Assembly: GCF_017377735.1 (NCBI RefSeq)
Contig: NZ_JAFVMH010000008.1
Coordinates: 1 to 64,000 of the forward strand
From: Acetobacter garciniae
Lineage (GTDB): Bacteria; Pseudomonadota; Alphaproteobacteria; Acetobacterales; Acetobacteraceae
DNA length: 64,000 nt
Direction: 5' to 3'
Below the pieces are notes generated by a model, which was not told the origin of the DNA, ran no database searches, and worked only from the letters and a program-made list of their open reading frames with translations. The position numbers and the translations under genes were made by a program. Positions within the stretch are counted from its first letter, which is position 1. Each line of letters opens with the position of its first letter. Shown in pieces: positions 26,231 through 34,474 of the stretch.

Positions 26231-28135
26231 ATGGAACTTCGTTTCGTTGACCCCAAGTCGCTTCTCGACAACCCCAACAATCCGCGCACTACGGCCCCCA
26301 ATGCCGAAGCGGATCGCCGTTTCGCCTTCAACATCAAGGCGGCAGGCGTGATCCACCCCCCGATCGTGCGTGAGATGTCCGACGGTAGCCTGATGATTAT
26401 TGCCGGGCACAGACGTCGTCGGGCCAGTGTCCTGGCCAAGTTCGATACGATCCCCGTGTTGGTGACGTCGGCCCCTGATAAGCTCGATGGGCTTGTCGCC
26501 GGTTCCGAAAACATTATCCGTGAGAACATGACGCAGTCCGAACAATGGCGGTTCGTGGACGGGATGCGCCGCGAAAAGCAGATGTCGGACGGCCAGATCG
26601 CCAAGGCGCTGATGGTGACACCGGCCTATCTGAAACAGCTTTCGTTGCTGGCAGGCCTGCACGAGCCCATCCTTGACGCCATCGACATCGGACGTGGGCC
26701 GGATGACCGGGAGCTGAAAATCATCGCGACGGCCTCGCTGGACGACCAGCGCGCGGTCTGGGCTGAGCTTTTCGCGGAAAGTGTGGAAGATGACACGGAT
26801 CCGGCCGAGTATCGTCTCAAGGCTGACGATCCCGACGACGAGGTACCGTGGACGGAAATCGCCCGCGCCTTCAGTCAGGACCGCTATTATGCGCGCGATG
26901 CGCGCTTCGACCGCGAAGTGGCCAAGGCCCGCGGCATTGCCTGGACCGAGGATCTGTTCGGCGAAGGCGGGCAGGATAACCGCTTTACCGAGGATGGCCG
27001 GGCGTATGGCGCTGCTCAGGAAGACTGGCTTGCTCAAAGCCTGCCTGAAGGCGGAATCCTACTGGAAGCTGGTGAACACGGGCGGCCCGTGATGCCCGAG
27101 GGGTATGTGCTGGTCTACAGCTACATGGCCAAGCGGGAGACGGACAGTGTTGGCTATTTCCTCAATCCCAACAGTCTGAAGATCGAGGAAATCGCCATTC
27201 GCGAAAGTCTTGCGACCGTCGATCCGGAACGACGCTCCGTGACCCGGCTGGTGGTCCCTGAAAAACCCAGGGAGCGGGCCGAGATTTCGGGCACGGGGCT
27301 TAAAATCATCGGCGAAGTCCGTACGCGGGCGCTGCATGCTGCACTCGATGCGGCTGAAGAGGACGTCGATCCGTGGGATCTGGTTGCAGCCCTTCTGCTT
27401 GCTCTGAAGGCTGACAACGTGACTGTGCAGGGTGACAGCAGCCACACGCGCTATCATCAGCCGTCGGCCCGCGACTTTGCCATGCAGGCCCTGTTTCCCG
27501 AGGGTGTTCTGGTCCGTGATCCGGGGGTGCTGCGCCATCATGCCGTGGCGGTCCTGAAAAGTGTCGCGAACTGCACCGTCAGCCTGCATAGCGGCAGCGG
27601 ATTGCCTGCGCAGATCATGGGGCTGCTGTTCAACGCGGACGCTCATATGCCGAGCATGGCGTTCGAAGACTTCCTCAAGTGCTACAGCAAACCCGGCATC
27701 ATGAATGCAGGGCAGGGCCTCGGGCTTGCCGCCCATGAGACAGGCAAGGGGATGCGACAGGCCATTCTTGCCCATGTCGGCCAGGATGGTCGCTGGGTGC
27801 CTGCGGCGGCAGGATTCACACAGGGTGTGGCAGCATGGGAAGCCGAATTTGCCAAGAAGGCAGCGCAGGCAGCCGCCTGGAACGCTGACGACGAAGAGGA
27901 CGGTCTGGAGGACGCAGAGGAAGACGATCGCGTTGAGATCGACGACGTCGAGGATACAGCCACTCAGGAAGGCGGTGAAGAGGACACGACACCAGACCCC
28001 GATGACGGGCTGAAGGAACGTCTGATCGAAGCGGCGGTTGTCGTGGCGATGCCGGGTGCTGGCGTCGACCAGGACAATGCCGAAGCGGCAAGGGATCATC
28101 TTCGCAGCCACCTTGAGGTGATCCAGGTCGCCTGA
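26231..28135 (+). CDS. Large ParB-like DNA-binding protein
   Basis: This 634-residue protein starts at ATG 26231 after AGGAG. The N-terminal ParB/Spo0J nuclease-fold domain (1-110) has LLDNPNNPRTTAPN, IIAGHRRRRASVLAKF and ENIIRENMTQSEQW. A KorB-like helix-turn-helix follows (SDGQIAKALMVTPAYLKQLSLLAGL). The central and C-terminal ~450 residues are not recognised and end in a very acidic tail (EEDGLEDAEEDDRVEIDD). It is too long for a partition ParB, and parAB is already present elsewhere. Such proteins are common in conjugative elements, where they may act as regulators or nucleases. It heads the long plus-strand accessory block. Confidence 0.78.
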   Translation: MELRFVDPKSLLDNPNNPRTTAPNAEADRRFAFNIKAAGVIHPPIVREMSDGSLMIIAGHRRRRASVLAKFDTIPVLVTSAPDKLDGLVAGSENIIRENMTQSEQWRFVDGMRREKQMSDGQIAKALMVTPAYLKQLSLLAGLHEPILDAIDIGRGPDDRELKIIATASLDDQRAVWAELFAESVEDDTDPAEYRLKADDPDDEVPWTEIARAFSQDRYYARDARFDREVAKARGIAWTEDLFGEGGQDNRFTEDGRAYGAAQEDWLAQSLPEGGILLEAGEHGRPVMPEGYVLVYSYMAKRETDSVGYFLNPNSLKIEEIAIRESLATVDPERRSVTRLVVPEKPRERAEISGTGLKIIGEVRTRALHAALDAAEEDVDPWDLVAALLLALKADNVTVQGDSSHTRYHQPSARDFAMQALFPEGVLVRDPGVLRHHAVAVLKSVANCTVSLHSGSGLPAQIMGLLFNADAHMPSMAFEDFLKCYSKPGIMNAGQGLGLAAHETGKGMRQAILAHVGQDGRWVPAAAGFTQGVAAWEAEFAKKAAQAAAWNADDEEDGLEDAEEDDRVEIDDVEDTATQEGGEEDTTPDPDDGLKERLIEAAVVVAMPGAGVDQDNAEAARDHLRSHLEVIQVA

Positions 28136-28203
28136 CGCTCAGGGCGGCGCAAAAAAGCAGAAAGCCGGAAGGAAAACGCAGGGGGCCTGCCAGACAGCGC
28201 CCC

Positions 28204-28293
28204 CGCGTTCAAATGGTGGGTGCGCGCCCGCGTCGTCGGCTTCGCCCCCGCCACGGGCTGTGCTCCCGGCGCTGCGCGCCGCATTTGAGCGCG
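28204..28293. repeat. Inverted repeat between accessory genes
   Basis: Arms CGCGTTCAAATG (28204-28215) and CATTTGAGCGCG (28282-28293) match except for one position that can form a G-U pair in RNA. The 66 base GC-rich centre contains further short hairpins. Confidence 0.5.
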
Positions 28294-28340
28294 GCGTCGC
28301 CGCCCGCCAGGCGAAAGGGCATCCAGAAAGGAGCAAGCCC

Positions 28341-28715
28341 ATGCGCCATACAGTCCTTCCGTTCACGACATCCCGCACGCGGCCCACGGCCCCAACCCGC
28401 TGGGCGTGCGTGGACGCCACCGTGACCTGTCGTCGCTGTCACCATGAATGGCCTGATGGAGATCCGGCCTACCGGCTGCCCTGCCGTGGATGCGGGGCGC
28501 GTTCAGGCCAGCCGTGCCAGCGCCCTGAGGGGGGCAACGAACGCGTCTGCCACCAGCGCGACCAGGACGCGCGGCGCGCAGGTCTTCTGATCCGTTGCGA
28601 CGGGCTGAGCTGGGACGGCCGCCACGACAAGCCGCTCCCGCTTTCGGCCAGTCCGCTGCCGCGCACGCGCCCTGTGCTGACAGGCTCGCCACCGGCCCGG
28701 GTTCTGGCTGCCTGA
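28341..28715 (+). CDS. Zinc-ribbon hypothetical protein
   Basis: This 124-residue protein has AAAGGAG 9 bases before the ATG. It carries two CxxC pairs (CRRCHHEW and CRGCGARSGQPC) followed by CHQRD, a pattern seen in phage and plasmid zinc-finger proteins. It may bind nucleic acid. The C-terminal third is low complexity (Pro, Arg, Leu). Neighbours are the ParB-like gene upstream and a DUF6878-like gene downstream. Confidence 0.6.
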   Translation: MRHTVLPFTTSRTRPTAPTRWACVDATVTCRRCHHEWPDGDPAYRLPCRGCGARSGQPCQRPEGGNERVCHQRDQDARRAGLLIRCDGLSWDGRHDKPLPLSASPLPRTRPVLTGSPPARVLAA

Positions 28716-28778
28716 GGGGAATGCAGGAGGCGGGAGTAGAGCCTGCCTGCGCACCGTTTTACCAACAGGAGAGTTTTC

Positions 28779-29213
28779 ATGCCCGATACGACCGAGCTGA
28801 TGCAGCGGTTTTCCGAACTGTCGCAAGAGGCGTTCCAGGCCAACAGAAGCACGATCTTAGCAGCCCTGGAAGGACACAGGATTACGAGTGTCGTGGTGAT
28901 CTACGATGGTTATGCGGACTCTGGCGGGATTGAGGATTTCGAGGTTCACGGCTCTGACGAGGCCCCTGACCTGACGATCCCCTGCGTCATCCAGAGTGCC
29001 GAGTGGGGCAAAACCGAGCTTGTCGCCTCACCTCAGCCGCTACACGAGGCTCTTGAAACCATGGCGATGCAGTGTGTCGCGCGTGAGCATGGCGGTTGGG
29101 AAAACAACGAGGGCGGCAATGGTTCGGTGACGTTCGACGTGCAGCGCTCCCAGATCCTGGTCGAGCATACCGAAAATTACATCGCGCGTAACGAATTTAC
29201 GCATTCCTACTGA
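28779..29213 (+). CDS. DUF6878-like protein
   Basis: This 144-residue acidic protein is recognised from the conserved pattern VVVIYDGYADSGGIEDFEV, then HGGWENNEGGNGSVTFDVQRSQILVEHTENY. The family is found on plasmids and in phage-like regions next to DUF6876 proteins, as here. Its function is unknown. An AGGAGAG Shine-Dalgarno stands before the ATG. The next gene follows after 19 bases. Confidence 0.7.
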   Translation: MPDTTELMQRFSELSQEAFQANRSTILAALEGHRITSVVVIYDGYADSGGIEDFEVHGSDEAPDLTIPCVIQSAEWGKTELVASPQPLHEALETMAMQCVAREHGGWENNEGGNGSVTFDVQRSQILVEHTENYIARNEFTHSY

Positions 29214-29232
29214 AATATGAGAGGCTTTTCCG

Positions 29233-29613
29233 ATGTCGGAAACACTTGACACCATTACGCCGGGCACTCTGGCGGGCTTTATCGGCACGACACGTTATTA
29301 TCGCTACTTGATGGGGCTCCTTCTGACGGACGGTACCCATTATCTGGCGTCGCATGGCGCGGGCTGGCTGCTGGATATCGTGGCCAGCGCACGGCTGGTG
29401 CCCGAAGTGCGGCGTGTACCCTTCGAGTTCTGGACCCTGCGTGTGGACAAGGACATCCGCAGGGCAATGACGGACGCCCGGCCGCGTAAGAAAGCAGGGC
29501 AGAAAAAACCACAAGCAATCCAGCAAAAGGCCCGCTGCCACGTCTGGCGGGCCGCCACCAGAGGCTTCGCTCTGGCCCCGGCCCGCCAGACGTGGCCGAC
29601 GCGGAAGGGTTGA
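29233..29613 (+). CDS. DUF6876-like protein
   Basis: This 126-residue protein has a conserved-looking first ~75 residues (FIGTTRYYRYLMG, LTDGTHYLASHGAGWLLDIVASA), which match the DUF6876 pattern. The last ~45 codons run through a GC-rich perfect inverted repeat (29538-29595) and are basic and low complexity, so the repeat may have extended or replaced the original C-terminus. It is cotranscribed with the DUF6878-like gene; the function is unknown. Confidence 0.65.
   Translation: MSETLDTITPGTLAGFIGTTRYYRYLMGLLLTDGTHYLASHGAGWLLDIVASARLVPEVRRVPFEFWTLRVDKDIRRAMTDARPRKKAGQKKPQAIQQKARCHVWRAATRGFALAPARQTWPTRKG
29538..29595. repeat. Perfect nested inverted repeat in the 3' end of the DUF6876-like gene
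   Basis: Perfect 16 bp outer arms (CCACGTCTGGCGGGCC at 29538-29553 and its complement at 29580-29595) enclose a second hairpin, CCAGAG-GCTTCG-CTCTGG. It would form a very stable RNA stem. Confidence 0.75.
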
Positions 29614-29640
29614 AAGCACAGAAAACAAAGGACGCCAGCC

Positions 29641-30258
29641 ATGGCCCATCTGATTCTTCAGGCATGTCTCGCAACCCGCATGCATACGCGTGACGGCAGC
29701 TACACAATTACCGAACTCATGAGCGACTGGTATCCAGGGCAGGAAATCATCGCCACCCGCCTCGATCAGATCGCCGGCGAGGTGGCGCAGTATGGTGCGC
29801 GTGTCGCGGCGGAGCGGCCACACCAGAGCTTTGCCATCGTGATCACCGTGCCGCGTGGCCAGCGCAGGCCCGCGGGGTTCGATGCCGCTTACCGGTCTGG
29901 CAAACTCGGCACCGATACCTGGCTGCGTGAGATCATTCGCAAGCCTGAGCCCTGTGCTGATGATTACGGCGTGGCGTCGTGGGGTACGAAGACGACGCCC
30001 TTCCAGTTTGATGGCTGCGCACCGCTCTGGCCCGAGGTGACGCCCGATCCATTCACGGATCCTGCCGATGGCTGTATGGGGCTGCATGGCTGGCTCCGGG
30101 CCACCGATGCCCGCGTGCGGAAACTGCGCCCTGCTGTGGCCAGCGTTCTGGAGGTCGCATCCCTTGAGGCCCTGCGCGCGGCTTACGCCGAACGCCGCCA
30201 TCCGATGATCACAGCGCAGGACGCCTTGCGCGCGTCACCGCAGGAGATTGCGGCCTGA
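29641..30258 (+). CDS. Hypothetical protein
   Basis: This 205-residue soluble protein has no recognised domain. It shows regular coding composition and a start near CAAAGGACGCC. The N-terminus MAHLILQACLATRMHTRDGSYTI and a central PRGQRRPAGFDAAYRSGKLG are without known motifs. It lies in the same direction as the neighbouring accessory genes, 27 bases after the previous stop, so is probably in the same transcript. Confidence 0.6.
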   Translation: MAHLILQACLATRMHTRDGSYTITELMSDWYPGQEIIATRLDQIAGEVAQYGARVAAERPHQSFAIVITVPRGQRRPAGFDAAYRSGKLGTDTWLREIIRKPEPCADDYGVASWGTKTTPFQFDGCAPLWPEVTPDPFTDPADGCMGLHGWLRATDARVRKLRPAVASVLEVASLEALRAAYAERRHPMITAQDALRASPQEIAA

Positions 30259-30412
30259 CGCCGGGCCGGGGCCTCCTGCCCAATGCAGCCCGCAGGGGAA
30301 TGGCTGCACCCACCAGGAAACCGCAGGCCGCCAAGAGAGGCGGCCCGGTCATGTCTGATCCCAGAGACGACGAGAACGCCACGTGCGCTGGCGAGACCAT
30401 GAGGTTTGTGAC

Positions 30413-30817
30413 ATGCCCAGATACAAGGTCACGCTTATCGAGCGTGTGATAGAAGCCGATGACACCACCTTCGAAATCGAAGCGGCCTCCCCAGCAGACG
30501 CGGCCTATGTGGCCCTCGCTGCGGTCCCTGACGACACCGATGCGGACGGCGCACGTTGCATCGTTCTCCCCGATGGCCAGGCAGGCAGCCTGGAGCCGCG
30601 CGAGGTGACGCATAGCGAGGTTACTGCCGAAGTCCGCGCCATCGCTGATGATACGCCCCTTGGCGTGTTTGGATACTCGCTCATCTTCGATCCCGGCATC
30701 GAAGAGACGCATGCGCTGTGCGAGCTACTCGAGCGCGCAATTTTGGACACAGCGTATCCAGAATGCATTGAGGCCAGCAGACGCCTGCTCGCTTATCTCA
30801 GGGCGCAGTGCGCATGA
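30413..30817 (+). CDS. Hypothetical acidic protein
   Basis: This 134-residue protein starts MPRYKVTLIERVIEADDTTFEIEA after GAGG. The N-terminal half looks like a small beta-strand domain (YKVTLIER, TTFEIEAASPADAAYVAL) seen in short plasmid proteins. No catalytic motif is visible. It is translationally coupled to the next gene by a 4 base ATGA overlap. Confidence 0.6.
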   Translation: MPRYKVTLIERVIEADDTTFEIEAASPADAAYVALAAVPDDTDADGARCIVLPDGQAGSLEPREVTHSEVTAEVRAIADDTPLGVFGYSLIFDPGIEETHALCELLERAILDTAYPECIEASRRLLAYLRAQCA

Positions 30818-31101
30818 GTGCCGTGCGACAGTTTCTCGACCTGAGTACCGGCCACCTGCCCCGTGCCGATCGTGACCGGCTTGCGGTATGGGCATCCTCC
30901 AGGATCATGCCTTTTGGCATCATGCCCGGGCCGTTCGGCTGGTTCATGCATGTTCCAGAAAACGCGATCGTCCCTGAGTGGGAGGGGACGGACGCGTTGC
31001 CCCGGATTTTCGCGCATGCGCGCGCCCAGGCCTGCGATTATGTCCTGCTCGATGCCGATGGCCCTCGCGACGACGCGCTGCCCTGGTTCGACGAGGATTG
31101 A
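30814..31101 (+). CDS. Hypothetical protein (DUF5983-like)
   Basis: The 95-residue product from ATG 30814 contains FLDLSTGHLPRADRDRLAVW and PFGWFMHVPENA, then FAHARAQACDYVLLDAD, which resembles the DUF5983 pattern of plasmid proteins. This recognition is tentative. The start overlaps the upstream stop (ATGA), indicating coupling. The function is unknown. Confidence 0.55.
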   Translation: MSAVRQFLDLSTGHLPRADRDRLAVWASSRIMPFGIMPGPFGWFMHVPENAIVPEWEGTDALPRIFAHARAQACDYVLLDADGPRDDALPWFDED

Positions 31102-31184
31102 GTTCACCCCCTGCGGAGCAGGCTGAAGCCTGCCCCGCAGGGTAAAGACCCCGAAATTTCCCCATATCTTCAGGAGAGAGCGAC

Positions 31185-31679
31185 ATGTTCGCCACCATCG
31201 CATGCGCGCGCCTGCGGCGTCCCGGCCTCGATGCGCGCGGGCTCACGCCCACGCAGTTCTCGAGTGCCGAGGAGAAAGCCCGGATGGGCGATGCCATTCT
31301 GTCTTTTATCGCACGCGGCATGCCGCAGACAGGGTTTTCAAAAGCCCTCTACACGCGTGTGTCCTCCATGTGGGGCTTTATCGCCTGCTACAACCGCGAC
31401 GGCTTCTGGGGGCGACATCTGGCGAGCACGGCAGGGCGCGTCGGCTTCCTCGAACAGATCGCGCGCTATCCCTGTTTCGGCCAGGCCGCGTTCACCTGGT
31501 GCGACGTCGAGCGCGAGATCGCGACCCGTATCCGCGAACACAGCCTGCTGGAGGCGTATCGCGACGCCTGCGCGCGCGAACGCGAAGGGAACGAGCGCCG
31601 TCAGCTCGCCGCCCTGCTCGCGCGGTATGGATCTGACGGGGCGGCACAGCCGGAGGCCGCACAACTGGGGCTGTTCTGA
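31185..31679 (+). CDS. Hypothetical protein of plasmid accessory block
   Basis: This 164-residue protein has a Shine-Dalgarno CAGGAGAG before the ATG. The motif SSMWGFIACYNRDGFWGRHL with FTWCDVEREIATRIREH looks conserved in this class of plasmid proteins, but no function is known to me. The C-terminus ends in AQLGLF, a short QLxLF-type motif like a sliding-clamp-binding peptide; that is an observation only. Confidence 0.6.
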   Translation: MFATIACARLRRPGLDARGLTPTQFSSAEEKARMGDAILSFIARGMPQTGFSKALYTRVSSMWGFIACYNRDGFWGRHLASTAGRVGFLEQIARYPCFGQAAFTWCDVEREIATRIREHSLLEAYRDACAREREGNERRQLAALLARYGSDGAAQPEAAQLGLF

Positions 31680-31769
31680 CGAACAGCCTGGCGGCTGCGG
31701 CTTTCGCCCCATCCGCCACGGGAGCCCGGCAGGCTCCCTGCCCAATGCAGCGTGAACGGCCTGCTGCAA

Positions 31770-31830
31770 GGTGGAGAAGGAAAAAGGAGAAAGGGAAAAA
31801 CAAAAAGACAAAGAAAAACACAGGAAGAGA
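31770..31830 (+). other. Purine-rich tract
   Basis: About 60 bases that are nearly all A and G on the plus strand, interrupted only by a few C, directly precede the perfect inverted repeat at 31837. There is no coding evidence; several chance open frames cross it. Confidence 0.6.
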
Positions 31831-31836
31831 ACCGCT

Positions 31837-31920
31837 CTCATGGGGGTGTGGGCGTGTCCAGGGGGTGTCGCAGGCTCCCGGCGCAAAGCGCCGCCCTGGA
31901 CACGCCCACACCCCCATGAG
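31837..31920. repeat. Perfect 27 bp inverted repeat with inner hairpin
   Basis: The arms at 31837-31863 (CTCATGGGGGTGTGGGCGTG...) and 31894-31920 are exact complements over 27 bases. The 30 base centre contains CGGCG-CAAAG-CGCCG. The next gene's RBS follows 24 bases later. This is the longest perfect inverted repeat I found in the window. Confidence 0.9.
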
Positions 31921-31957
31921 GCTGCGAAAGGGTCAAAAAACCCAAGGAGAAGCAGCC

Positions 31958-32269
31958 ATGACAGAGCGCAGGATCAACCTCCCCCACACCCGGCGCAACC
32001 GTGCCCCCATAGCCGATGGCGCGATGCCTTTCGGCGAACTGCCAGTCGGAGCCCATTTCCGGTTTGCGGCCTCCCCGAAAGGGAGCGTCCATCGCAAGGT
32101 CGACCGGGGCCAGTACCGCATTGCAGGCCTGCCTGAGCTGTTCAGGCTGGGTCGCAACACACTGGTCGTTCCCGCAACCGATCGGGATGTCGCATCCGGG
32201 GAAAGCTACACGCATCTGCGGCGGAGCAGCCGGACTGGCCAACGTGCCGCACAGCGCGAGCAGGACTGA
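31958..32269 (+). CDS. Hypothetical small protein
   Basis: This 103-residue basic protein starts after CCAAGGAGAAGCAGCC. Motifs such as MPFGELPVGAHFRFAAS and LFRLGRNTLVVPATDRDV suggest a small beta-rich domain of the kind often called SH3-like in plasmid proteins. That is weak. It is followed after 11 bases by a small membrane protein gene. Confidence 0.6.
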   Translation: MTERRINLPHTRRNRAPIADGAMPFGELPVGAHFRFAASPKGSVHRKVDRGQYRIAGLPELFRLGRNTLVVPATDRDVASGESYTHLRRSSRTGQRAAQREQD

Positions 32270-32280
32270 GGGACGGCCAG

Positions 32281-32463
32281 ATGAACAAATTCCTCAGATC
32301 CCAGAACTTCCGCGACGTGCTCGACATCGCGGGCCTGCTCGTCGGCACGATCTGCGTGGCTGGAGCCGTGCTCTGCCTGTTTGTCGCGCCCGACATTCTT
32401 GCCGCCATCGCGGATGACCACCCGGTCGCCATGGCCCGCCAGCATCTGCTGGCCGGTCGCTAG
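32281..32463 (+). CDS. Small single-span membrane protein
   Basis: This 60-residue protein has one strong transmembrane helix (IAGLLVGTICVAGAVLCLFVA) after a short charged N-terminus. A GAGGGACGGCC precedes the ATG. The function is unknown; it is probably cotranscribed with the preceding gene. Confidence 0.6.
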   Translation: MNKFLRSQNFRDVLDIAGLLVGTICVAGAVLCLFVAPDILAAIADDHPVAMARQHLLAGR

Positions 32464-32594
32464 CCCCCCTCTGTTTCACCTCATCCTGCTCGCGGTCACA
32501 AACCTTGCGGGCAGGATGATCATACCCGTCGCGTTCCGAGTGCGCGGGTGCGATCTCACGCCGCCAGCGGCGTGCCAACCGGAAAGGATGTTCT

Positions 32595-32834
32595 ATGTCC
32601 GCCACCGCTCCCCTGCGTCCGCTTACGATCCCGCGTGGCGCCCGACACGCCCTTTTCCATCTCAGCGAGGGTGCCCGCATGAGGTTGGCCCGAAACCTGC
32701 TTGACGAAAAAAGCTGCCTGGAGGACGAAGCGTCCTGTGCGACATTGTCCTCGACCACGCGCGCGACATTCCGGCGGCGTGCCTGCAGGGCGGGCCGCAG
32801 GGCGCGGCTCCTGCTTCTTGACGTGCCCGCTTGA
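32595..32834 (+). CDS. Possible small basic protein
   Basis: This 79-residue frame has AAGGA 8 bases before the ATG and ends 10 bases before the nuclease start. The N-terminal half looks plausible (GARHALFHLSEGARMRLARNLL), the C-terminal half is Arg-rich low complexity. It may be a real small gene or a chance frame in GC-rich DNA. Confidence 0.42.
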   Translation: MSATAPLRPLTIPRGARHALFHLSEGARMRLARNLLDEKSCLEDEASCATLSSTTRATFRRRACRAGRRARLLLLDVPA

Positions 32835-32844
32835 GGAAAGTGCC

Positions 32845-33753
32845 ATGACCGTCAAAACACGCACATCCTTCCGGTGGCCTGGCGCCATGGGCATGACGCT
32901 CATGCTCATGGGGCTTCTTCTGGGCGGTCCCGCACACGGGGACACACCTGGCCCGGAGTGTGGCCAGTTCGGGCCGGGTGGTGAACTGCCTCGTCTGGTT
33001 GACGCGAAGCTTCAGCCCCGGACCACGCTCCTTTGCAACGCGGGATATGCCTCGCTCAATTCCGGGCTGGTGCATGAGCCCCTCTGGTCGGCCGAGCATC
33101 TGACGGACGAAGACGTTGACGCGGCGGCCGGCATCGGGCGTGTCACGACCCGCTTTCATGCGGATGAGCGTCTGGCGGATGGCGATGGCAGCACGCTGGC
33201 CGATTACCGGCACTCGGGATATGACCGTGGCCATATGACCCCAAGCGGGGACATGCCGAGTGTTTCGGCCCAGGAGCAGACATACTCGCTGGCCAATGTC
33301 GTGCCGCAGACCGCAGCCCTCAATGAAGGGGTCTGGACGGGTGTGGAGATGGCCGTGCGCGATCTCGCCCGTCGGGATGGCGAGGTCTACGTTGTCACCG
33401 GTCCGGCGTTCCACGGCAGCACGCGAGGGATCGGCAATGGGGTTCTGGTCCCGACCTCGACCTGGAAAGCGATCTACGATCCACAGCAACAGGGCACGGG
33501 GGTCTATGTCTGCAAGAACCTGGACCGGCCGAGCTGTGCGATGGTCAGTGTCGCGACCCTGATCCGGGTTGTGGGCATCGACCCGTTTCCCGCATTATCT
33601 GATGACCTGAAGGCCACGGCCATGGACCTGCCACATCCGCAGACCAGCCCCTATCACCCCAGGCGCACCACGGAAGGTGATGCCGATCAGACAACACGGC
33701 GGTTGTTGCGTGCGGGTGCGCGCCGTCTCGCCCACATGTTCGAGGAGGACTGA
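32845..33753 (+). CDS. Secreted DNA/RNA non-specific endonuclease (NucA/EndA type)
   Basis: This 302-residue protein has an N-terminal signal peptide (GMTLMLMGLLLGGPAHG). The His-Me finger nuclease signature DRGHM is at 127-131, with H130 as general base and a metal-binding Asn in the downstream SLANVVPQTAALNEGVW. Family members cut DNA and RNA without sequence specificity outside the cytoplasm. Plasmid nucleases of this type are known from conjugative plasmids. GAGGAAAG precedes the ATG at 32845. It lies in the plus-strand accessory block with a small gene 4 bases downstream. Possible roles are nutrient scavenging or removal of extracellular DNA during mating; this is inference. Confidence 0.88.
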   Translation: MTVKTRTSFRWPGAMGMTLMLMGLLLGGPAHGDTPGPECGQFGPGGELPRLVDAKLQPRTTLLCNAGYASLNSGLVHEPLWSAEHLTDEDVDAAAGIGRVTTRFHADERLADGDGSTLADYRHSGYDRGHMTPSGDMPSVSAQEQTYSLANVVPQTAALNEGVWTGVEMAVRDLARRDGEVYVVTGPAFHGSTRGIGNGVLVPTSTWKAIYDPQQQGTGVYVCKNLDRPSCAMVSVATLIRVVGIDPFPALSDDLKATAMDLPHPQTSPYHPRRTTEGDADQTTRRLLRAGARRLAHMFEED

Positions 33754-33757
33754 GATC

Positions 33758-34009
33758 ATGCCCTTTGCCCCTTTTACCGACGATGGTCTGAGCGAAAGTC
33801 TCGATGGCCTCACACTTGAAAACGGTGCCGACAGCATCGCGCTGTATGGCCAGATCGCCTTTCGCAAGGACCAGGCCGGGCTGAGTGCTGCGCGTCAGCT
33901 CATGCAGCGGATGGCGTCCATCGTGGAAGCCCTGGAGAAAATCCCCGATCTGCCCGCAAAGAGCACGCTTGCGGAAAACACTCACCCCATGGCCAATCCT
34001 TTCGCGTAG
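33758..34009 (+). CDS. Small hypothetical protein downstream of the nuclease
   Basis: This 83-residue acidic protein starts 4 bases after the nuclease stop with GAGGAGG upstream, so it is translated from the same mRNA. The sequence LTLENGADSIALYGQIAFRKDQAGLSAARQLMQRMASIVEALEKIP suggests a short helical domain. It could be an inhibitor or partner of the nuclease, but no such family was recognised. Confidence 0.62.
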   Translation: MPFAPFTDDGLSESLDGLTLENGADSIALYGQIAFRKDQAGLSAARQLMQRMASIVEALEKIPDLPAKSTLAENTHPMANPFA

Positions 34010-34078
34010 GATCGGCATGTCGCAGTCACTGGGAGCAGCCTGGAGCGCAGGCGGATTTCGCAATTTCAGGATGGTATT

Positions 34079-34474
34079 ATGAGCAAGGCTTTTATTGCAG
34101 CTGTTCTTCAGGATTCACTGGGCTGTACTGGTGTCGCGGCCGCCAGGGCGGCCGATGACGTGATCGCCGGCATCGTGGGAGAGATCCAGCGGGATGGTCT
34201 GTTCACTCTCCCGGGGTTCGGTCGCTTTACCCGGGCGGAGCGTCCGGCGGCGCAGAAGCTCAACCCGCGCACGCAGGAGCCTGTTCAGGTGGCAGCCAGC
34301 CGGACGGTGCGCTTCAAAGCGTCTCCCGTGCTGCGCGAGCTGGTGGATGAGAAGCCCGCAAAGGCGCAAGCCATTGTGAAGACACCTGAGCGGAAGGGTG
34401 CCGGACGGGGCGGGAACTCTGGCGGGAAACCTGTTAGTCGCGCGGCTGCCCGACGGGCTGATAGCCGCGCCTGA
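34079..34474 (+). CDS. HU/IHF-family nucleoid protein
   Basis: This 131-residue protein has an HU-like core (1-92): helices in KAFIAAVLQDSLG, then GLFTLPGFGRFTRAERPA, the beta-arm with LNPRTQEPVQVAASRTVRFKAS and LRELV. A basic tail (about 40 residues, KGAGRGGNSGGKP) extends it beyond the usual 90 residues. It bends or compacts DNA and may help plasmid replication or silencing. The gene's 3' end overlaps the convergent WGR gene by 41 bases. Confidence 0.85.
   Translation: MSKAFIAAVLQDSLGCTGVAAARAADDVIAGIVGEIQRDGLFTLPGFGRFTRAERPAAQKLNPRTQEPVQVAASRTVRFKASPVLRELVDEKPAKAQAIVKTPERKGAGRGGNSGGKPVSRAAARRADSRA

Noticed and set aside
26156-28111. Minus-strand frames opposite the ParB-like gene
   Set aside because: No motifs; the plus-strand frame has the ParB box and helix-turn-helix.
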